Assembly (NCBI GenBank): GCA_050297535.1 | Contig: JBNKSV010000066.1 | Location: forward strand, 1 to 6,214 | Direction: 5' to 3' | DNA from: JAAGZL01 sp050297535 | GTDB taxonomy: Bacteria; Pseudomonadota; Gammaproteobacteria; Chromatiales; Chromatiaceae | Length of the DNA: 6,214 bases | Shown: in pieces, positions 5,645 through 6,214 of the stretch | Position numbering within the stretch: the first letter of the stretch is position 1 | Layout: each line of letters begins with the position of its first letter | Translations under genes and position numbers: made by a program | Notes under the pieces: model-generated | What the model saw: the letters and a program-made list of their open reading frames with translations, nothing else | Database searches by the model: none | What the model was told of the DNA's origin: nothing

Positions 5645-5887
5645 ATGTGTATGGCAATCTATGCTGCGCTAATGGTGCTGCTGTTTATCTATAGTGATTA
5701 TGTGCTGGAAGAGTATGCGCTTTCGGTTTCATCCGACGCGGGTGAATGGACGATGGTGGCGTTGGGATGGGAGATGATCCCGATCGTTTGGCCGGTGATA
5801 TTGCTGGCGGTGGTGGTATCCAGCGCGGTGACGTTTTTTTTGGTGCGGCGTGTGAGTACGAAGAGTACCCCCGATTCATCTGTTTGA
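5645..5887 (+). CDS. Small two-helix membrane protein, function unknown
   Basis: An 80-residue hydrophobic protein that I do not recognise. Two membrane segments are clear: about residues 4-17 (AIYAALMVLLFIYS, possibly running on to V20) and about 46-67 (PIVWPVILLAVVVSSAVTFFLV). The connecting loop is acidic (D18, E22, E23, D31, E34, E43) and contains an aromatic-rich GEWTMVALGWEM stretch. The second helix is followed by a basic RRVSTK tail, so by the positive-inside rule both ends should face the cytoplasm with the acidic loop outside. The ATG at 5645 has an AGTGAG-like site about 6 bases upstream; the ATG at 5651 is an alternative. The ordered hydrophobic/acidic/basic pattern argues for a real gene. 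It diverges from nhaA, which invites but does not prove a link to ion transport or envelope function. Confidence 0.6.
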   Translation: MCMAIYAALMVLLFIYSDYVLEEYALSVSSDAGEWTMVALGWEMIPIVWPVILLAVVVSSAVTFFLVRRVSTKSTPDSSV

Positions 5888-5934
5888 ACGTTCTATAAGT
5901 CTGTAGAGGTGAAATGCCAGTAAACTCCACCAAA

Positions 5935-5960
5935 GTCATCCCGTGACTTGATCGCGGGCT
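5935..5960. repeat. Short palindromic repeat of the GTCATCCCG type
   Basis: GTCAT (5935-5939) is followed by CCCGTGA (5940-5946), loop CTTGA, and TCGCGGG (5952-5958), giving a 7-bp stem with one T-G wobble. From memory, palindromes starting GTCATCCCG with a CTTGA-like loop and a complementary CGGG arm are dispersed in many bacterial genomes. The usual ATCC end is lost here (CT instead), so this looks like a decayed copy. It lies about 50 bases after the small membrane-protein stop; no T-run follows the stem, so a terminator role is not supported. Confidence 0.6.
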
Positions 5961-5967
5961 AGGTGCT

Positions 5968-6007
5968 CCCTTCTCCCCATAGGGGAGAAGGGTTGGGGAT
6001 GAGGGGG
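5968..6007. repeat. Hairpin plus G-rich intergenic repeat, copy 2
   Basis: CCCTTCTCCCC (5968-5978) and GGGGAGAAGGG (5982-5992) form a perfect 11-bp stem with a 3-base loop, followed by TTGGGGATGAGGGGG (5993-6007). Stem, loop length, TTGGGG junction and GAGGGG ending correspond to copy 1 at 1198-1241, in the same orientation. Stem changes between copies are paired (CT/AG in copy 1 against TCT/AGA in copy 2), so pairing is kept while sequence drifts. Confidence 0.8.
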
Positions 6008-6094
6008 AAACGTCTGTCTTACGCTGAATCGGTAATCAGTTTCGCAGCTTTTCTAATCAGAATCATTTCTCATGTTTCTGTGCGTTAGCTGCGA

Positions 6095-6128
6095 GCCTAT
6101 TTCTTTTGCTTGTCCAAAAGAAATAGGC
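6095..6128. repeat. Perfect 14-bp inverted repeat with 6-base loop
   Basis: GCCTATTTCTTTTG (6095-6108) and CAAAAGAAATAGGC (6115-6128) are exact reverse complements around the loop CTTGTC. The next flanking pair (A6094, G6129) does not match, so the arms end sharply. No T-run follows on either strand, so this does not look like an intrinsic terminator. It abuts the GC-rich palindromic run to its right and is probably part of the same repeat element. Confidence 0.85.
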
Positions 6129-6138
6129 GAAAGAAAAG

Positions 6139-6192
6139 ACACCCGGGTGTTACACCCTACGGGTGCCCTGCGCTTCTCGTCTCCAGCAGGGC
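6139..6192. repeat. GC-rich run of overlapping small palindromes
   Basis: ACACCCGGGTGT (6139-6150) is a perfect palindrome. GGGTGT (6145-6150) also pairs with ACACCC (6152-6157) across one base, and CACCC (6153-6157) pairs with GGGTG (6161-6165) across TAC. GCCCTGC (6165-6171) then pairs with GCAGGGC (6186-6192) across 14 bases. Alternating CACCC and GGGTG units allow several mutually exclusive hairpins. The similar density of pairing on both sides suggests one element with the 6095-6128 inverted repeat, possibly continuing past the window edge. Confidence 0.65.
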
Positions 6193-6214
6193 TGTCCACA
6201 AGGGGCGTCATGCC

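Larger units (their letters stand above)
6053..6211 (-). other. 52-codon open frame across the right-edge repeat, probably not a gene
   Basis: From an ATG at 6211 to a TAG at 6053 the minus strand stays open for 52 codons, starting MTPLVDSPAGDEKRRAPVG. It shows no domain, membrane segment or compositional sign of a gene. It runs through the palindromes at 6095-6192, which would be unusual for real coding sequence. Only three bases lie upstream in the window, so a ribosome site or longer frame cannot be judged. I think this is a chance or repeat-derived frame of the kind that yields hypothetical proteins in databases. Confidence 0.2.
5888..6214. other. 327-base gene-poor stretch packed with repeats
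   Basis: No recognised gene lies between the small membrane protein and the window edge. The stretch holds, in order, a GTCATCCCG-type palindrome (5935-5960), the second copy of the hairpin/G-rich repeat (5968-6007), a less structured spacer (6008-6094), a perfect 14-bp inverted repeat (6095-6128) and a GC-rich run of overlapping small palindromes (6139-6192). Several unrelated repeats side by side suggest a tolerant insertion site between transcription units. Confidence 0.7.

Noticed and set aside
5685..5939. 84-codon minus-strand open frame opposite the small membrane protein
   Set aside because: The translation is rich in Pro, Ser and His without any domain, and it mirrors a plus-strand frame with clear membrane-protein order.
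5935..6214. CRISPR array
   Set aside because: The repeats here are of different types, are not regularly spaced and have no spacer pattern.

Overview
The window looks like chromosomal DNA from a non-enteric gammaproteobacterium. UbiE, HslU, HslV and NhaA all read as close relatives of the Escherichia coli proteins. The order hslV-hslU-DUF971-ubiE-ubiJ resembles the arrangement I recall from Pseudomonas, where polyhydroxyalkanoate genes lie between the DUF971 gene and ubiE; here those genes are absent. I cannot name a genus. All identifications come from reading the translations; no database search was possible.

The left half (1-3542) is one minus-strand block, listed here in transcription order. 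It starts with hslV (peptidase) and hslU (ATPase), separated by a single base, which together make the HslVU protease. A small DUF971 protein follows 30 bases later. A 77-base gap holding a hairpin repeat comes next, then ubiE (quinone C-methyltransferase), and 4 bases later ubiJ (SCP2-type ubiquinone accessory protein), which runs off the left edge. Upstream of hslV is a good match to a sigma-32 heat-shock promoter (CTTGAAA, 14 bases, CCCCACAT). This fits known control of hslVU by heat shock.

The middle (3543-5481) has a plus-strand GNAT acetyltransferase of the YhbS type, divergent from hslV. It converges on nhaA, a minus-strand Na+/H+ antiporter. NhaA has the paired transport aspartates, but asparagine where E. 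coli has Lys300. A 163-base AT-rich region separates nhaA from a divergent 80-residue two-helix membrane protein that I do not recognise.

The right end (5888-6214) has no convincing gene but is dense in repeats. It holds a GTCATCCCG-type palindrome, a second copy of the hairpin/G-rich repeat seen in front of ubiE, a perfect 14-bp inverted repeat with a 6-base loop, and a GC-rich stretch of nested small palindromes running to the window edge. A 52-codon open frame crosses this last part on the minus strand and is more likely repeat sequence than a gene.

Most of the window is conserved housekeeping. The parts worth a second look are the repeat family, the NhaA substitution and the small membrane protein. 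I see no evidence for a new defence or biosynthetic system.
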